From Pagrus major (Eukaryota; Chordata; Actinopteri; Spariformes; Sparidae): a stretch of DNA of 64,000 nt. Shown piece by piece: positions 62,701-64,000 of this stretch. The position numbers were made by a program, and so were the translations under genes. The stretch covers positions 3,493,297 through 3,557,296 of the forward strand of contig NC_133230.1 in the NCBI RefSeq assembly GCF_040436345.1, in the 5' to 3' direction. A model generated the notes under the pieces. That model was given only the letters and a program-made list of their open reading frames with translations, was not told the origin of the DNA and made no database searches. The stretch's first letter is position 1. Each line of letters starts with the position of its first letter.

Positions 62701-64000
62701 AGCAAAAATGATCTGAATGAATGTATTATTCCTTTCTTTTTTGCTTGTGTTGAGAAAACAGATTTAAAGTGTTACTGCTCGTTGAGTTTCAGGGGGAAAA
62801 GGCGATCTAACAATTGAATTAATCAAGTTCCAAGATGTATCTTGGTGTTTACTCGTACAATCAGCATTGTTAAAATTGCCTTCGATTGACTTTTATTTGG
62901 GTCGCACTTCTCCAAATTTAAAAACCTTGTGTAAAACATTTTAAGGAAGTGAAGTATTTCAGCGTTGTAAGGTTTCTGTGTTTCTAAACAACAGCACACC
63001 ACATCCTCCACAGGCTAAGACACAGGGGTGTCACAGAGTAGGAGAAGCTCATTTACCTTTTTGTGGATGACACGGGCGGCTGGCTGTTTGTTGCCCTGGC
63101 TAAGCTCCTGATATTGATCCTCCCCAGTAAAGGACACCATGTTCTTCTCAAATATATAGCCTCTCTCCGGAGCGTCTCCAAAATACTGCACATGGTACAA
63201 GAGGCCCGACCTGCTGCTGGCTGCAAAAACAAAAACCCAAAAAAACAAATTAATTCAATAATCAAATAAATTTCTACTTTTATTAAAGAAATGATAAATG
63301 TAATAAAGAATAAGTCTTCACCCTTAAACTTGAAGATTAAATTGATGTAGGTGGTTGTGACTGTATCTCACCTTTCTGTTTCGGTTTGAAGTGACTGCTG
63401 AACTCAGGGTCTGTGGTCACCATGCAAGGCCACCAGGGGTATCCTGACACCTTGGTCCAAACCAAGTCACCAACAGAAAAACTCATCAGCAGAGGGGACT
63501 CCTCTGGAGGCTCCTCTGTCAACTCTGGGATGAGATCAGACTGCAGAAAAGAGGAATCAGTTAGTCAATAAATAAAAATAGAAACTAATCATGTTTCTGA
63601 CACCTTTTTAAAAAAAACACAAAAAAAACACCAAACAATCTCCTTTCCCCAAACAACATCTCAGACACATAATGCATCACTACCAGTATTTTACACCTTT
63701 ACTTACTTTATCTTTTGCATTAATTTGCTCAAAAGTAAGAGCAAGTGTTTACATTTCAACACATCAAATTCACTTTATAACTGTTTATTGAAGGCCTGTG
63801 AGAGTTGGGTCAAATATGTGTGGTCCTTTTGTCTTAACATCATCTATCAGAATAAGTGTAGTGTTAATGTTTGTCTTTAAACCAGTATTAGCTAGACATT
63901 TTTGCAGTATTTGCAACCTGCAAATAGATAACAAAAAATATTTATTTCTGTAGGAATAAAAAAGTCAAACCTGATCAGCTTCTCCGGTTTCATCCTCAGC
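53768..64000 (-). CDS. nsd2: NSD2-type histone H3K36 methyltransferase, 5' end beyond window
   Basis: 22 minus-strand exons (63971-64000 partial, 63372-63540, 63057-63220, 62077-62505, 61431-61650, 61024-61086, 60709-60812, 60429-60537, 60177-60292, 59789-59878, 59033-59159, 58508-58708, 57999-58178, 57086-57242, 56778-56980, 56378-56481, 55964-56233, 55663-55779, 55203-55344, 54991-55097, 54399-54597, 53768-54084) join in phase to 1205 residues. Order: PWWP1 ([19 protein letters not shown]), a K/R-rich region (265-470), a PHD cluster (about 495-700), PWWP2 ([13 protein letters not shown]), AWS, SET ([38 protein letters not shown]), post-SET ([13 protein letters not shown]) and a final PHD with [11 protein letters not shown]. 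The family dimethylates H3K36 in chromatin. [29 protein letters not shown] and [11 protein letters not shown] favour NSD2 over NSD1 and NSD3. The NSD2-typical HMG box was not found. About 200 N-terminal residues are probably missing. Confidence 0.9.

Noticed and set aside
53768-64000. Assignment to NSD1 or NSD3 instead of NSD2
   Set aside because: PWWP2, the preceding PHD and the last PHD ([11 protein letters not shown]) agree best with NSD2. The absent HMG box leaves some doubt, recorded as a finding.

Overview
This window is nuclear DNA from a ray-finned fish, most likely a spiny-rayed (percomorph) teleost. The protein-coding genes are vertebrate genes split by short GT-AG introns. The intergenic and intronic DNA carries repeat families I associate with percomorph genomes: pieces built around AATCGATTAATC, a TTTACTCCACTACAT family, and short terminal-inverted-repeat elements beginning AAAGGAACAG. 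No prokaryotic, phage or viral gene was seen.

Layout. (1) 1-1790: AT-rich flank with no recognised gene, apart from one unidentified exon-like stretch on the minus strand (520-677). (2) 1874-8098, plus strand: pgrmc2, three coding exons, with a long 3' UTR to about 9.77 kb. (3) 9.8-12.1 kb: intergenic, dominated by a minisatellite-like block at 10.44-11.99 kb. (4) 12621-15326, plus strand: asmt, eight coding exons. (5) 15.4-19.4 kb: non-coding, with a diverged repeat pair and a tandem satellite (about 18.0-19.4 kb) that ends against a GC-rich block. (6) 19.4-26955, plus strand: CpG-rich promoter region and jade1, ten coding exons, 3' UTR to about 28.62 kb. (7) 28.54-50.93 kb: a 22-kb AT-rich complex repeat array. 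(8) 53768-64000, minus strand: an NSD-family histone H3K36 methyltransferase, best match nsd2. 22 coding exons are visible, its 5' end lies outside the window, and its probable 3' UTR reaches back to the array edge.

The genes do not form one pathway. pgrmc2 encodes a haem-binding cytochrome-b5-like membrane protein, asmt makes melatonin, jade1 encodes a scaffold of the HBO1 histone acetyltransferase complex, and nsd2 is a histone methyltransferase. jade1 and nsd2 are convergent, and the array fills exactly the space between their 3' ends. pgrmc2 beside jade1 matches human 4q28; asmt between them does not match the human arrangement.

All four gene models were assembled by hand from exon frames. 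In each, every junction keeps phase and the total is a whole number of codons: 198 aa for Pgrmc2, 349 aa for Asmt, 923 aa for Jade1, and 1205 aa visible for Nsd2. The least ordinary part of the window is the array. It is built of roughly 0.8-2.9 kb units containing long inverted repeats and pieces of two dispersed fish repeats, and it contains a second copy of the jade1 3' end with its polyadenylation signal.
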